Assembly (NCBI RefSeq): GCF_002946835.1
Contig: NZ_CP026652.1
Location: forward strand, 2,728,001-2,792,000
DNA: 64,000 nt
Reading direction: 5' to 3'
From: Streptomyces dengpaensis
Lineage (GTDB): Bacteria; Actinomycetota; Actinomycetes; Streptomycetales; Streptomycetaceae
Shown: one piece after another, positions 1 to 7,982 of the stretch
Numbering within the stretch: position 1 is the stretch's first letter
Layout: each line of letters starts with the position of its first letter
Position numbers and translations under genes: made by a program
The notes under the pieces: model-generated
What the model saw: the letters and a program-made list of their open reading frames with translations, nothing else
What the model was told of the DNA's origin: nothing
Databases searched by the model: none

Positions 1-264
1 GTCCTTGCCGTCCTCCGCACCCTCGATGGCCTCGACGCACGCCTGGTACTCGTCGGCCGTGAGGCTCTTCGAGGTCGGCTGGTCCTTGGCCTGCGCGAGC
101 GTCGGTGTGAGCCCCATCCCCATGAGGACCGCTGTCGGCATCGCGGCCAGCGCGATCGCCTTGCCGGCCGGCACGTGGAACCTGGTGAACAGCGGCTTCC
201 TGGGGGCCGCGTGGCGCGGCCCGGTTCTCACACGGGACTCATCCACTTCAGTCCCGTGGGTCAC
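1..264 (-). CDS. Hypothetical exported or membrane-anchored protein, 3' part missing
   Basis: The reading frame runs off the left edge of the window, so only about 88 N-terminal residues are visible. The proposed start is a GTG four bases after the DUF6114 stop codon, which suggests translational coupling. A charged, arginine-rich stretch is followed at about residues 33-57 by a hydrophobic segment ending in an alanine-rich LAQA-like site, consistent with a signal peptide or an N-terminal anchor. The remainder is hydrophilic and acidic. I do not recognise the family. Its position as third gene of the DUF6230-DUF6114 operon suggests it works with those two membrane/secreted proteins, but this is inference. 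Confidence 0.6.
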   Translation of the reverse strand, partial: MTHGTEVDESRVRTGPRHAAPRKPLFTRFHVPAGKAIALAAMPTAVLMGMGLTPTLAQAKDQPTSKSLTADEYQACVEAIEGAEDGKD

Positions 265-268
265 CTCG

Positions 269-889
269 TCAGCCGGCACTTTGCCTCCCGTTCGCCCCGT
301 TGCTCGGGCTCGTTCCTGACAGATCGTTCGGCTCGCCCACACCGTTCGCCGCCGCGGGCCCGGCGGCCGCGCTCTCGGAGGCCTCACCCTTGCTGAGGGG
401 ATCCGACGCATCGCCGTGGGGGGCCGGCACGTCGCTGACGGGCTCCGGCGCCTCGCTGCGGGGAGCCGGCGCGGGCCGCTGCTCCTCGGCGGGCTCTCCC
501 GGAACCCAGGAGACCGCCATCGCGCCGCCGATCATGGCGAACAGGAAGCCGATGAGGAAGCCGCCCAGGTTGGACACCGGGATGGACACCAGCGCGAGGA
601 GGATCGCCGCCACACCGGCGAACGTCCGCACGTGCTTCTGGAACCAGAGGCTGACGCCCAGCACGACGAGCAGGACGCCGATGATCAGGGAGCCCGCGCC
701 CGCGGTGGTCGACATGGCCAGCGTCAGATGGCCGAGCTGGAGGTTCGCGTACGGGAAGTAGGCGATGGGGAATCCGCCGAGCAGGACGAACAGGCCGGCC
801 CAGAACGGGCGATCACCCCTCCAGGTGCGGAAGTGCCGCCGGAAGACTGTGAGGTAGTGCTCGTTCTGCCCGGGTGATGCGGCGCTCAT
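269..889 (-). CDS. DUF6114 family membrane protein
   Basis: This 206-residue protein has a short polar N-terminus, about four hydrophobic segments between residues 28 and 130, and a long disordered tail rich in Pro, Ala, Glu and Ser. This is the arrangement of the actinobacterial DUF6114 family. One hydrophobic helix pair carries the sequence GFPIAYFPYANLQLG. No enzymatic motif is visible. It lies 120 bases downstream of the DUF6230 gene and nearly touches the next gene, so the three probably form one operon. Function is unknown; a membrane partner for the exported DUF6230 protein is an inference from their adjacency. Confidence 0.8.
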   Translation of the reverse strand: MSAASPGQNEHYLTVFRRHFRTWRGDRPFWAGLFVLLGGFPIAYFPYANLQLGHLTLAMSTTAGAGSLIIGVLLVVLGVSLWFQKHVRTFAGVAAILLALVSIPVSNLGGFLIGFLFAMIGGAMAVSWVPGEPAEEQRPAPAPRSEAPEPVSDVPAPHGDASDPLSKGEASESAAAGPAAANGVGEPNDLSGTSPSNGANGRQSAG

Positions 890-1009
890 GGAAAAAGGCT
901 CCCTGGAACGGCTTTGCTGTGAGAAGTACGCGTGACGCGAGCACGCGTCACAGGGGAAAGAGCGGGGCGGGCAAGGCAGCCGGGGCCTCCTCGCCCGCCC
1001 CTGGAGTGC

Positions 1010-1642
1010 CTAGTAGCACTCCTTGACGCCCTTGGACAGCGACATCTTCAGGCCGCTGAGCTTGAACGTGCCGGCGGTGGTCGCCCACGCCGTCTGCTTG
1101 ACGTCGGTCAGCGTGGCCGAGTCGGCCTGCTGCGCGAAGCCGTACGGGTTCGCCGTGTCGCCCTTGGCGATGCCCGGGCCCTTGCTGGCGTCCTTGGCGG
1201 CAACACCGATGTCGATGTTGCGGAACGTCGCGTCGGCCTCGAGCTCCTCGACGTCGATGTACAGGTTCTCGGCCTTGACCGGGGTGCTGCCACCGCCGGC
1301 CTTCAGCATCAGGCTGACGGACCCGATGAACGGGACGTCAGGGGTGACCACGGACTGGCACATGCCCTGGATACTGGCCGACTTGAACGCGGAGACGGCC
1401 ACCGGGTGCGCCGTCTTCTCGCCCTTGAGGGTGTAACCCGAGTCAATGGCTCCGTACTGAGAGAAGCCCGTACCGTCGAGCCGGTCCGCCGTCACCTTGA
1501 ACGACTGGCCGGAAACGCTGAACGACGCGGCGAGAGCGCCCTGCGCGAGGGCGACACCTATCGCTGCCGTGGCGGCCACGCTGGGCACCATCACGACCGC
1601 GAACCGCTTCCATCTGGTCCCGCCACGCACCTGGGACTCCAT
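1010..1642 (-). CDS. DUF6230 family exported protein (often mislabelled cholesterol esterase)
   Basis: The protein is about 210 residues. I start it at the ATG at 1642 because a strong GAAGGAGG ribosome-binding site lies just upstream; an in-frame start eight codons earlier is less likely. Residues about 11-42 (RWKRFAVVMVPSVAATAAIG onwards) form a long hydrophobic signal or anchor segment. The rest is a soluble beta-rich domain with two cysteines. Streptomyces homologues are frequently annotated as cholesterol esterase, but I see no GxSxG esterase motif here, so that label looks unsupported. The gene heads the operon with DUF6114. Confidence 0.78.
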   Translation of the reverse strand: MESQVRGGTRWKRFAVVMVPSVAATAAIGVALAQGALAASFSVSGQSFKVTADRLDGTGFSQYGAIDSGYTLKGEKTAHPVAVSAFKSASIQGMCQSVVTPDVPFIGSVSLMLKAGGGSTPVKAENLYIDVEELEADATFRNIDIGVAAKDASKGPGIAKGDTANPYGFAQQADSATLTDVKQTAWATTAGTFKLSGLKMSLSKGVKECY

Positions 1643-2261
1643 ATTTCCTCCTTCTCGGACGTACATCTCCTGGCCCTGACTGCCCCATGTCGACGGCTCA
1701 GCCGGGCAGGGATGGGAGAAGTGCTACGTCCTCGGGAAGGAGAGCGCCCGTACTCGGAGGCGCGAACAGCGCCCGAGTCACCGGCGATCACCCCCGAGCG
1801 ACAACCACTGGTCGCGCCTGACACACATCACGCACAACCTGCTGGACAGGCTCTGCCGAACGGCAAAGACCCCCCTGTCCAAGAGCCGCCGCCACTGCCG
1901 CCGGCTCTACTCGGTGGGGACCCTGAAAACCCGTTGGCCCAACTGGTTGTCGGGGGACGGGAATGGACCGAGCGTCGCCGATCGTGGTGCATTCTCGCCG
2001 CCCGCACAAGGGGGTTCGTTACCGACTAGTAACGACCGGATAACCGAACAACGACCCATCGGTATCGGTCGACGACGGAGGGTGTCACCTGGTGCGGAAC
2101 AAAACCATTGATCCTTGGACGGAATCCGACAGATCAACGCCCTCGACTTACTCCCAGTAACAGCGGCCGCGTTTACCAAGATTTGGCAAAGCGCGGCCGC
2201 ATGTCGCTCCCTCGGCCAATGTTTCACCCGGGCATCACAGGCCCCGGCGTTTAGCGACAGG
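1643..2261. other. Intergenic region with no gene seen
   Basis: About 620 bases separate the DUF6230 gene from the thioredoxin-like gene, both on the minus strand. Longer frames that cross it are shadows with poor codon use. The stretch near 2010-2060 is less GC-rich and contains repeated ACTAGT/TAACGACCGG-like words, which could hold the DUF6230 promoter or an operator. I see no convincing -35/-10 pair, hairpin terminator or riboswitch. Confidence 0.5.
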
Positions 2262-3245
2262 TCAGAACAACGCCCGCGCCAACGCCCGCCGCGCCGTGGC
2301 CACGCGCGGGTCCTCGGCCCCGACCACCTCGAACAGTTCGAGCAGCCGCAGCCGTACGGCATCACGGTCGTCGCCCGCCGTTTGCCGCACCGTGTCGATG
2401 AGCCGCCCGAAGGCGTCTTCGACATGCCCGCCCACCAAGTCCAGGTCGGCGGCGGCGATCTGCGCCTGTACGTCACGGGGCTTGCCGGCGGCGTCCTTGC
2501 GCACCTGCTGCGGGTCGAGGCTCTGCACCCGCTGGAGCAACTCGGCCTGGGCGAGGCCCAGTTTGGCCTCCGTATTGCCCGGGTCGTCGCCCAGTACGTT
2601 CTTGTACGCCTGGACGGCACCGCCGAAGTCGCCCGCGTCCAGGGCCTGTACGGCGGCTTCGAGGAGCGCGTCGTACGGTCCCGCCGGCACCTCGGGCGCC
2701 GCCTGCGCGGCGCCGGGCTCGGCGTCCGGGTCGACGGTCAGGCCGGTGAGGCCGAAGCGCTGCTCGGCGACCTGCACGAGCTGATCGAGGGTTCCGCGGA
2801 TCTGGGCCTCGCCGGCCGCCCCCTGGAAGAGCGGCAGCGCCTGCCCGGCAACGACGGCGAACACAGCCGGAATCCCCTGGATCCCGAACTGCTGCATCAG
2901 CATCTGGTTGGCGTCGACGTCGATCTTGGCGAGGACGAAGCGCCCGTTGTACTCGACGGCCAGCCGCTCGAGGACCGGGCTCAGCTGCTTGCAGGGCTCG
3001 CACCACTCGGCCCAGAAGTCGATGACGACCGGCACCTCGTTGGAACGCTGCAGGACGTCGCGCTCAAAACCCGCCTCGTCGACGTCGATGACGAGACTGG
3101 CGGGGGACACGGCCCCGCTCCCACTCCCGCCGCCCCGCCTGGCCGCTTCGGCGCGCGCCTGCTCCGCCTTCGCCTTGGCCTCCTGGGCCGCCTTCACCGC
3201 GGCGAGGTCGACGACTCCGCTCATGGACATGTTCCGTGGCTGCAT
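2262..3245 (-). CDS. Thioredoxin-domain protein with TPR-like C-terminus (YbbN/CnoX type)
   Basis: This 327-residue protein has an alanine/lysine-rich N-terminal helix (about 12-40), a thioredoxin fold (about 50-155) and a helical TPR-like region (about 190-325). That is the layout of YbbN/CnoX co-chaperones, which protect proteins during oxidative stress. The redox motif is WCEPC (81-85), with Glu where classical thioredoxins have Gly, and the cis-proline loop reads GIPAVF. An N-terminal extension of about 50 residues precedes the fold. The start has a GGGGGAG site nine bases upstream. It is cytoplasmic, as no signal peptide is present. Whether it is a true reductase or mainly a chaperone cannot be told from sequence. 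Confidence 0.88.
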   Translation of the reverse strand: MQPRNMSMSGVVDLAAVKAAQEAKAKAEQARAEAARRGGGSGSGAVSPASLVIDVDEAGFERDVLQRSNEVPVVIDFWAEWCEPCKQLSPVLERLAVEYNGRFVLAKIDVDANQMLMQQFGIQGIPAVFAVVAGQALPLFQGAAGEAQIRGTLDQLVQVAEQRFGLTGLTVDPDAEPGAAQAAPEVPAGPYDALLEAAVQALDAGDFGGAVQAYKNVLGDDPGNTEAKLGLAQAELLQRVQSLDPQQVRKDAAGKPRDVQAQIAAADLDLVGGHVEDAFGRLIDTVRQTAGDDRDAVRLRLLELFEVVGAEDPRVATARRALARALF

Positions 3246-3528
3246 GAGTACATACTCCCCCTTTCGCGCGCACGCGTGGCGGCATCACCCCGGGGGCGCC
3301 CCCCGGACCCCCGGCCGTCAAGGCCGTGAAGCAGGACAAAAGCCATGCCAGGCGCCGGGTCCCCACCTGGCGCCAGTGGTTGTCGCTCACGCACACAGAG
3401 GGTGCGCCAGCTTTCGCTACGACCCGTAGCGTAACTGCCGGGGGGCACCGATGGACGCCACCTCCCGGTGATCTCCCTCACAGAGCCACCCCACCGCCGC
3501 GCACCACCCCGCCGGATAGGGTCCTGAC

Positions 3529-4155
3529 ATGCAGAGTCGCACTACCGCCCCCCGTACCGGGCGCCCGCGCAGCGCCGCCGCGGACGCCGCGATCCTGGAG
3601 GCGACGCGCGCGGCACTGGTCGAACTGGGCTGGTCCAAGCTGACGTTGGGCGACGTGGCGACCCGCGCCGGGGTCGCCAAAACGACCCTCTACCGCCGCT
3701 GGGCGGGCAAGAACGAACTCGTGGTCGACGCGGTGGCCGTCCTCTTCGACGAGCTGGAGCTCCCCGACCGGGGCAGCCTGGCCGCCGACATCGAGGGCGT
3801 GGTGCTGCAGTTCGCGGCGATCCTGAGCCGGCCCGAGGCGAAAACGGCCCTGATGGCGGTGGTGGCCGAGTCGACCCGCGACGAGCCGCTGCGCGAACGC
3901 ATCCGCACGTCGGTCGTCGACCGTCAGAAGCGCCTCGTCCTGGAGGGCCGCGCCCGCGCCACAGCCCGCGGCGAACTCCCCCCGGAGCCCGACCCGGCGG
4001 CCGCCGCCCGCACCGTCGACCTGATCTTCGACGTGGTCGCCGGCACGGTGGTCCACCGCACCCTCGTCAGCGCCGAACCCGCGGACGAGGAGTGGGTCCG
4101 CAGCTTCACCAGGGTGCTGCTGGTGGGCCTGACGGGGGCGGGCGCTGATTCTTAG
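3529..4155 (+). CDS. TetR/AcrR family transcriptional regulator
   Basis: The 208-residue protein has a TetR helix-turn-helix at about residues 20-66, with the signature pattern TLGDVATRAGVAKTTLYRRW, followed by an all-helical ligand/dimerisation domain. It is divergent from the thioredoxin-like gene and convergent with the mutase gene. The intergenic space of about 280 bases upstream could hold its own operator. The target genes cannot be deduced. The adjacent mutase gene ends toward it rather than starting next to it, so simple autoregulation of a divergent pair does not apply on that side. Confidence 0.85.
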   Translation: MQSRTTAPRTGRPRSAAADAAILEATRAALVELGWSKLTLGDVATRAGVAKTTLYRRWAGKNELVVDAVAVLFDELELPDRGSLAADIEGVVLQFAAILSRPEAKTALMAVVAESTRDEPLRERIRTSVVDRQKRLVLEGRARATARGELPPEPDPAAAARTVDLIFDVVAGTVVHRTLVSAEPADEEWVRSFTRVLLVGLTGAGADS

Positions 4156-4325
4156 CCCGTCCGGCGTTTGAGGACGAGGCCGTTCAGGCCGATGCGGGGT
4201 CTGGGGGCGGCAGCCCCCAGGAACGATGGGGGTCCCCCCGCTCTGGGGGTACCTCCCAGGCCCTTAAGGCACTGGGGGAGAAGCCGAGAGTGGGGGAGGG
4301 CAGGGGCGGAGGGGGCGAAGAAAGC
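4156..4325 (+). repeat. Nested pair of dispersed G-rich palindromic repeats
   Basis: The stretch begins with GTCCGGCGTTTGAGGACGAG, a word also present (reverse strand) at about 7205-7236, and ends with CAGGGGCGGAGGGGGCGAA, which also ends the 7 kb copy. Between them, positions 4225-4300 hold a second repeat (GGTCCCCCCGCTCTGGGGG, then CTCCCAGGCCCTTAAGGC) that recurs at 51801-51876 and 55320-55394. The 7 kb copy lacks this inner block, so one repeat family appears nested in the other. The element sits between the convergent TetR and mutase genes and may also form terminator hairpins. Confidence 0.75.
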
Positions 4326-4327
4326 CC

Positions 4328-6034
4328 TCAGAAGCCCGCCGGCTCCGTGTACACCCCCCACTCCTCCCGGAGGGCATCACAGATCTCGCCGAGCGTGGCC
4401 TCGGCCCGCACGGCGTCCAGCATGGGCCCGATCATGTTGGACCCGTCGCGCGCAGCCACGAGCATCGCATCGAGGGCGGCGCGAACGACCGCCTCCTCCC
4501 GCCCGGCCTTGCGGCCGGAGAGCACCCGCACCTGCTCCCGCTCCACCTCGTGACTGACCCGGAGAATCTCCAGATCCCCGGTCACCGAGCCATGGTGGAC
4601 ATTGACCCCCACCACCCGCTTGTCCCCCTTCTCAAGGGACCGCTGGTACTGGAACGCCGACTCCGCGATCTCCCCGGTGAACCACCCGTCCTCGATCCCC
4701 CGCAGGATCCCGGAGGTGATCGGCCCGATCGGGTGCCGCCCGTCGGGATGCGCCCGCAGCCCCCGCTCCTTGATCTGCTCGAAGATCCTCTCCGCGTCGG
4801 CCTCGATCCGGTCGGTGAGCTGCTCGACGTACCAGGATCCGCCCAGCGGATCGGCGACGTTGGCGACGCCGGTCTCCTCCATCAGCACCTGCTGCGTACG
4901 GAGGGCGATCTCGGCGGCCTGCTCGGACGGCAGGGCGAGGGTCTCGTCCAGCGCGTTGGTGTGCAGCGAGTTCGTACCTCCGAGGACCGCCGCGAGCGCC
5001 TCCACGGCCGTACGGACGACGTTGTTGTACGGCTGCTGGGCGGTCAGCGAGACACCCGCCGTCTGCGTGTGGAACCGCAGCCACTGCGCCTTCTCGGACC
5101 GTGCCCCGTACACATCCCGCATCCAGCGGGCCCAGATCCGCCGCGCCGCCCGGAACTTGGCGATCTCCTCGAAGAAGTCGACGTGCGCGTCGAAGAAGAA
5201 GGACAGCCCCGGGGCGAAGACGTCCACGTCCAGGCCGCGCGACAGACCCAGCTCCACGTACCCGAAACCGTCCGCCAGCGTGTACGCCAGCTCCTGCGCG
5301 GCCGTGGCCCCGGCCTCCCGGATGTGGTAGCCGGAGACGGACAGCGGCTTGTACGCGGGGATCTCGGACGCGCAGTGCTCCATCAGGTCCCCGATGAGCC
5401 TGAGGTGCGGCTCGGGCTGGAAGAGCCACTCCTTCTGCGCGATGTACTCCTTGAAGATGTCGGTCTGGAGCGTGCCGTTGAGCACGGACGGATCGACACC
5501 CTGCCGCTCGGCCGCGACCAGGTACATGCAGAAGACCGGAACGGCCGGCCCGCTAATGGTCATCGACGTCGTGACGTCACCCAGCGGGATGTCCTTGAAC
5601 AGGACCTCCATGTCGGCCGCCGAGTCGATCGCGACGCCGCAGTGGCCGACCTCGCCGAGCGAGCGGGGATCGTCGGAGTCGCGCCCCATGAGCGTGGGCA
5701 TGTCGAAGGCGACGGACAGTCCGCCGCCGCCGTTGGCGAGGATCATCTTGTAGCGCTCGTTGGTCTGCTCGGCGTTGCCGAACCCGGCGAACTGCCGGAT
5801 GGTCCACGTACGCCCTCGGTAGCCGGTCGGGTAGAGCCCGCGGGTGAAGGGGTATTCCCCGGGCCAGCCGATCCGTTCGAAGCCCTCATAGGTGTCCCCG
5901 GGCCGGGGACCGTACACCGGCTCCACGGGGTCGCCGGAGAGCGTGGTGAAGTCGGCCTCGCGCTTGCGCGAGGCGTCGTAGCGGGCCTGCCAGCGTCGGC
6001 GGCCCTCTTCGATGGCGTCAGCGTCCATACCCAT
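4328..6034 (-). CDS. icmA: Coenzyme B12-dependent acyl-CoA mutase large subunit, isobutyryl-CoA mutase type
   Basis: This 568-residue protein is the catalytic TIM-barrel subunit of a methylmalonyl-CoA mutase-family enzyme. It lacks the C-terminal B12-binding domain (DxHxxG), as IcmA does; that domain comes from a separate small subunit. The acyl-pocket residues match isobutyryl-CoA mutase: Phe in IRQFAGF and Gln in YIAQKEW, where methylmalonyl-CoA mutases have Tyr and Arg. They fall at F80 and Q198 when counted from the second ATG (6028). It should interconvert isobutyryl-CoA and n-butyryl-CoA. No icmB lies nearby. There is no clear Shine-Dalgarno, and a 24-bp palindrome ends two bases before the ATG at 6034. 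Confidence 0.92.
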   Translation of the reverse strand: MGMDADAIEEGRRRWQARYDASRKREADFTTLSGDPVEPVYGPRPGDTYEGFERIGWPGEYPFTRGLYPTGYRGRTWTIRQFAGFGNAEQTNERYKMILANGGGGLSVAFDMPTLMGRDSDDPRSLGEVGHCGVAIDSAADMEVLFKDIPLGDVTTSMTISGPAVPVFCMYLVAAERQGVDPSVLNGTLQTDIFKEYIAQKEWLFQPEPHLRLIGDLMEHCASEIPAYKPLSVSGYHIREAGATAAQELAYTLADGFGYVELGLSRGLDVDVFAPGLSFFFDAHVDFFEEIAKFRAARRIWARWMRDVYGARSEKAQWLRFHTQTAGVSLTAQQPYNNVVRTAVEALAAVLGGTNSLHTNALDETLALPSEQAAEIALRTQQVLMEETGVANVADPLGGSWYVEQLTDRIEADAERIFEQIKERGLRAHPDGRHPIGPITSGILRGIEDGWFTGEIAESAFQYQRSLEKGDKRVVGVNVHHGSVTGDLEILRVSHEVEREQVRVLSGRKAGREEAVVRAALDAMLVAARDGSNMIGPMLDAVRAEATLGEICDALREEWGVYTEPAGF

Positions 6035-6036
6035 GA

Positions 6037-6060
6037 ATTTACTAGGACGTCCTAGTAAAT
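6037..6060. promoter_or_regulatory. Perfect 24-bp palindrome, probable repressor operator of the mutase gene
   Basis: The half-site ATTTACTAGGAC is followed immediately by its exact reverse complement. It lies two bases upstream of the mutase ATG, where a ribosome-binding site would be expected. An AT-rich perfect dyad of this length in such GC-rich DNA is very unlikely by chance. It could bind a dimeric regulator such as the MarR protein encoded at 6540-7049 or the TetR at 3529-4155; which one is unknown. Confidence 0.7.
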
Positions 6061-6145
6061 GTCGATGGCAAACCGCCGTACGTTGCCGTACGGCGGCGGT
6101 GGTACGAGGGCGGTACCCCGGTGGTACCCGGCGCTACGGCGGTGA

Positions 6146-6484
6146 TTACGCCTTGGCGACCGCGGGAGAGGTGTCCGCGACCTTGGACTCCAGCTCCCGG
6201 GAGATCTTGCGCTCCACGAAGAAGGCGGCCGTGGGAATGGTCCCGGCCAGGAGCACCCACAGCTGCTTGCCGACCGGCCACTTCGCCTTGGAGCCCAGAT
6301 CGAAGGCGAAGACCAGGTAGACGACGTACAGCCAGCCGTGCGCGATGGCCACGACACGGGTGACGTCGGCGGCGCCGTTCACATCCAGCCCGTACTTGGC
6401 GATCATGCCGAGGCACAGCAGGACCAGCAGAACGCCGGTGACGTAGGCCAGGACGCGGTAGCGGGTCAGCACGCTTCGTTTCAT
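6146..6484 (-). CDS. DUF3817 family small membrane protein
   Basis: The 112-residue protein has about three hydrophobic segments and the family pattern of a histidine-glycine (AHGWLYVVYLVFAFDLG) followed by KWP and a charged C-terminal helix beginning FVERK. This matches DUF3817 inner-membrane proteins, whose function is unknown. A paralogue lies at 7532-7876, with a MarR gene between them. No enzymatic residues are apparent. The upstream 110-base gap to the mutase gene contains the palindromic operator. Confidence 0.85.
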   Translation of the reverse strand: MKRSVLTRYRVLAYVTGVLLVLLCLGMIAKYGLDVNGAADVTRVVAIAHGWLYVVYLVFAFDLGSKAKWPVGKQLWVLLAGTIPTAAFFVERKISRELESKVADTSPAVAKA

Positions 6485-6539
6485 GGAAACGAGCGTATCG
6501 ACCCCTTATGCGCGATCTTCGCGCGCCCCCGCCTCTCGG

Positions 6540-7049
6540 CTACTCGTCCTCGAAGTCCTGCGCGGCGATCCGCAACGGCCGCAGCATCGCGAAGATCTCC
6601 GCGCACTCCTCCGCGTCGTACACCCCGAGTCCGAAGTCCATGGCCATCAGGTCGCGGGTGGCCGCGTCGCAGACCTCGCGGCCCTTCTCGGTGATGGAGG
6701 CGAGCGTGCCGCGCCCGTCGTTGGGGTTGGGCCGCCTGGCGACGAGCCCGGACTTCGCCAGCCGGTCCACGGTGTTGGTGACCGACGTCGGGTGCACCAT
6801 GAGCCGCTCGCCGATCTTGGACATCGGCAGCTCGCCCGCCTTGGAGAAGGTGAGCAGGACCAGCGCCTCGTATCGCGCGAAGGTCAGTCCGTACGGTTTG
6901 ACGACCGCGTCGACCTCGGCGAGCAGGATCTGGTGCGCGCGCATGATCGAGGTGATCGCGGCCATGGACGGCACGGATCCCCAGCGCTGCTTCCAGTGTT
7001 CGTCGGCGCGGGCGATCGGATCGAAGGCAAGACTGAGCGGCTTCGGCAC
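6540..7049 (-). CDS. MarR family transcriptional regulator
   Basis: This 169-residue protein has a central winged helix (about residues 60-135) with the MarR pattern PMSKIGERLMVHPTSVTNTV followed by the wing RRPNPNDGRGTLASIT. An N-terminal extension of about 35 residues precedes it. The start is a GTG. The gene is flanked by the two DUF3817 genes and lies about 500 bases from the perfect palindrome that overlaps the mutase start, so it is a reasonable candidate to bind there. That link is inference. Confidence 0.88.
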   Translation of the reverse strand: MPKPLSLAFDPIARADEHWKQRWGSVPSMAAITSIMRAHQILLAEVDAVVKPYGLTFARYEALVLLTFSKAGELPMSKIGERLMVHPTSVTNTVDRLAKSGLVARRPNPNDGRGTLASITEKGREVCDAATRDLMAMDFGLGVYDAEECAEIFAMLRPLRIAAQDFEDE

Positions 7050-7094
7050 GGCAACGACCTTACCGGCCGGTCATATCGCGGTCAGCCCTGTCTC

Positions 7095-7238
7095 GCCTTT
7101 CGGTCCCGACCGCCGGGCCGGGGGCGGCTGCGGACGTTTTTCGCCCCCTCCGCCCCTGCCCGTCCCGTACCCGGGGGCCCCGCCCCCCAGACCCCCGTAC
7201 CGCGCTTCGCGCTCGTCCTCAAACGCCGGACGGGCTGG
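7095..7238 (-). repeat. Dispersed G-rich repeat, uninterrupted copy
   Basis: Read on the minus strand, this begins GTCCGGCGTTTGAGGACGAG, continues through GCGGTACGGGGGTCTGG and ends GGGCAGGGGCGGAGGGGGC. The two ends match those of the block at 4156-4325, but without the inner insertion. It lies between the MarR gene and the thiamine-binding-like gene and contains several GC hairpins that could end transcription. Confidence 0.7.
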
Positions 7239-7241
7239 AAA

Positions 7242-7535
7242 TCAGGCCGACAGGTGCCGCTCCACCGTCTCGACCTTGGAGGTCAGACCGTCCGTCACCC
7301 CGGGGCGGATGTCCGCCTTCAGGACGACCGAGACGCGCGGCGCGCGCCTCTCGACGGCGGCGACGGCACGCTTGACCACGTCCATCACCTCGTCCCACTC
7401 GCCCTCGATCGAGGTGAACATCGCGTCCGTGCGGTTGGGCAGGCCCGACTCGCGGACGACTCGGACGGCGTCGGCGACGTACTCGCCCACGTCCTCGCCG
7501 ACGCCCAGCGGCGTCACGGAGAAGGCGACGATCAC
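7242..7535 (-). CDS. MTH1187/YkoF-type thiamine-binding family protein
   Basis: The 97-residue protein begins [11 protein letters not shown] and contains [13 protein letters not shown] and a valine-rich terminal strand, the pattern of the MTH1187 (DUF77, thiamine-binding) ferredoxin-like fold. A much longer frame exists upstream, but the GTG at 7535 is chosen because it overlaps the stop of the preceding DUF3817 gene as GTGA, giving a compact translationally coupled start, and because the family starts here. The family binds thiamine or a related small ligand in some members; the ligand here is unproven. Confidence 0.82.
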   Translation of the reverse strand: MIVAFSVTPLGVGEDVGEYVADAVRVVRESGLPNRTDAMFTSIEGEWDEVMDVVKRAVAAVERRAPRVSVVLKADIRPGVTDGLTSKVETVERHLSA

Positions 7536-7876
7536 GCGTTCACGATCCCTTCCTTGCGGGCGCGGGACGCGATGACCGCGTTCTCGGCCTCGCGCTTGAG
7601 CTTGCGGTCGGCGAAGAAGCCGCCGGTCGGCAGGACGGAGAGGACGAGGTAGAGGATGCCGGTGCCCGCGCTCCACTTGGCGCGGTTCCAGGCGTCCGCC
7701 CAGAAGATCACGTACAGGATGAAGAGGACGCCGTGGATCGCGCCCATGACGGGCACCGCGTTGAAGTCCGTGGTCCGCTTCAGGACCGAGCAGACGAGCA
7801 GCAGCAGGAAGGAGACGGCCTCGGGGGCCGAGACCAGGCGGAGGCGGCGGAGCGCGGCGGCGGTCTTTATGTCCAC
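7532..7876 (-). CDS. DUF3817 family small membrane protein (second copy)
   Basis: This 114-residue paralogue of the protein at 6146-6484 shares the HG...[15 protein letters not shown] core, a glycine-rich turn and a lysine/arginine-rich C-terminal helix starting FADRKLKRE. It starts with GTG preceded by GAAGG. Its stop overlaps the GTG start of the thiamine-binding-like gene by four bases, so the two are coupled. Function unknown; membrane-embedded. Confidence 0.85.
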   Translation of the reverse strand: MDIKTAAALRRLRLVSAPEAVSFLLLLVCSVLKRTTDFNAVPVMGAIHGVLFILYVIFWADAWNRAKWSAGTGILYLVLSVLPTGGFFADRKLKREAENAVIASRARKEGIVNA

Positions 7877-7982
7877 GGGTCACCTTCGGTGAGAGTTTCG
7901 CTGTCGGGGGATGCCGCTTTGTGAACACAAGCACAAGCGTCGGGCCATTGTGGCACTTGAGGTCCTGCCACCCGGGCAGGGG

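Noticed and set aside
932-2029. A 365-codon plus-strand frame at the left end
   Set aside because: It is antisense to the DUF6230 gene and then passes through intergenic sequence.
4550-6055. A 501-codon plus-strand frame opposite the mutase
   Set aside because: The minus-strand protein has full mutase identity with active-site residues; this frame is its shadow.
7536-7934. Upstream extension of the thiamine-binding-like frame
   Set aside because: It overlaps the DUF3817 gene almost fully; the family start at 7535 with GTGA coupling is far more likely.
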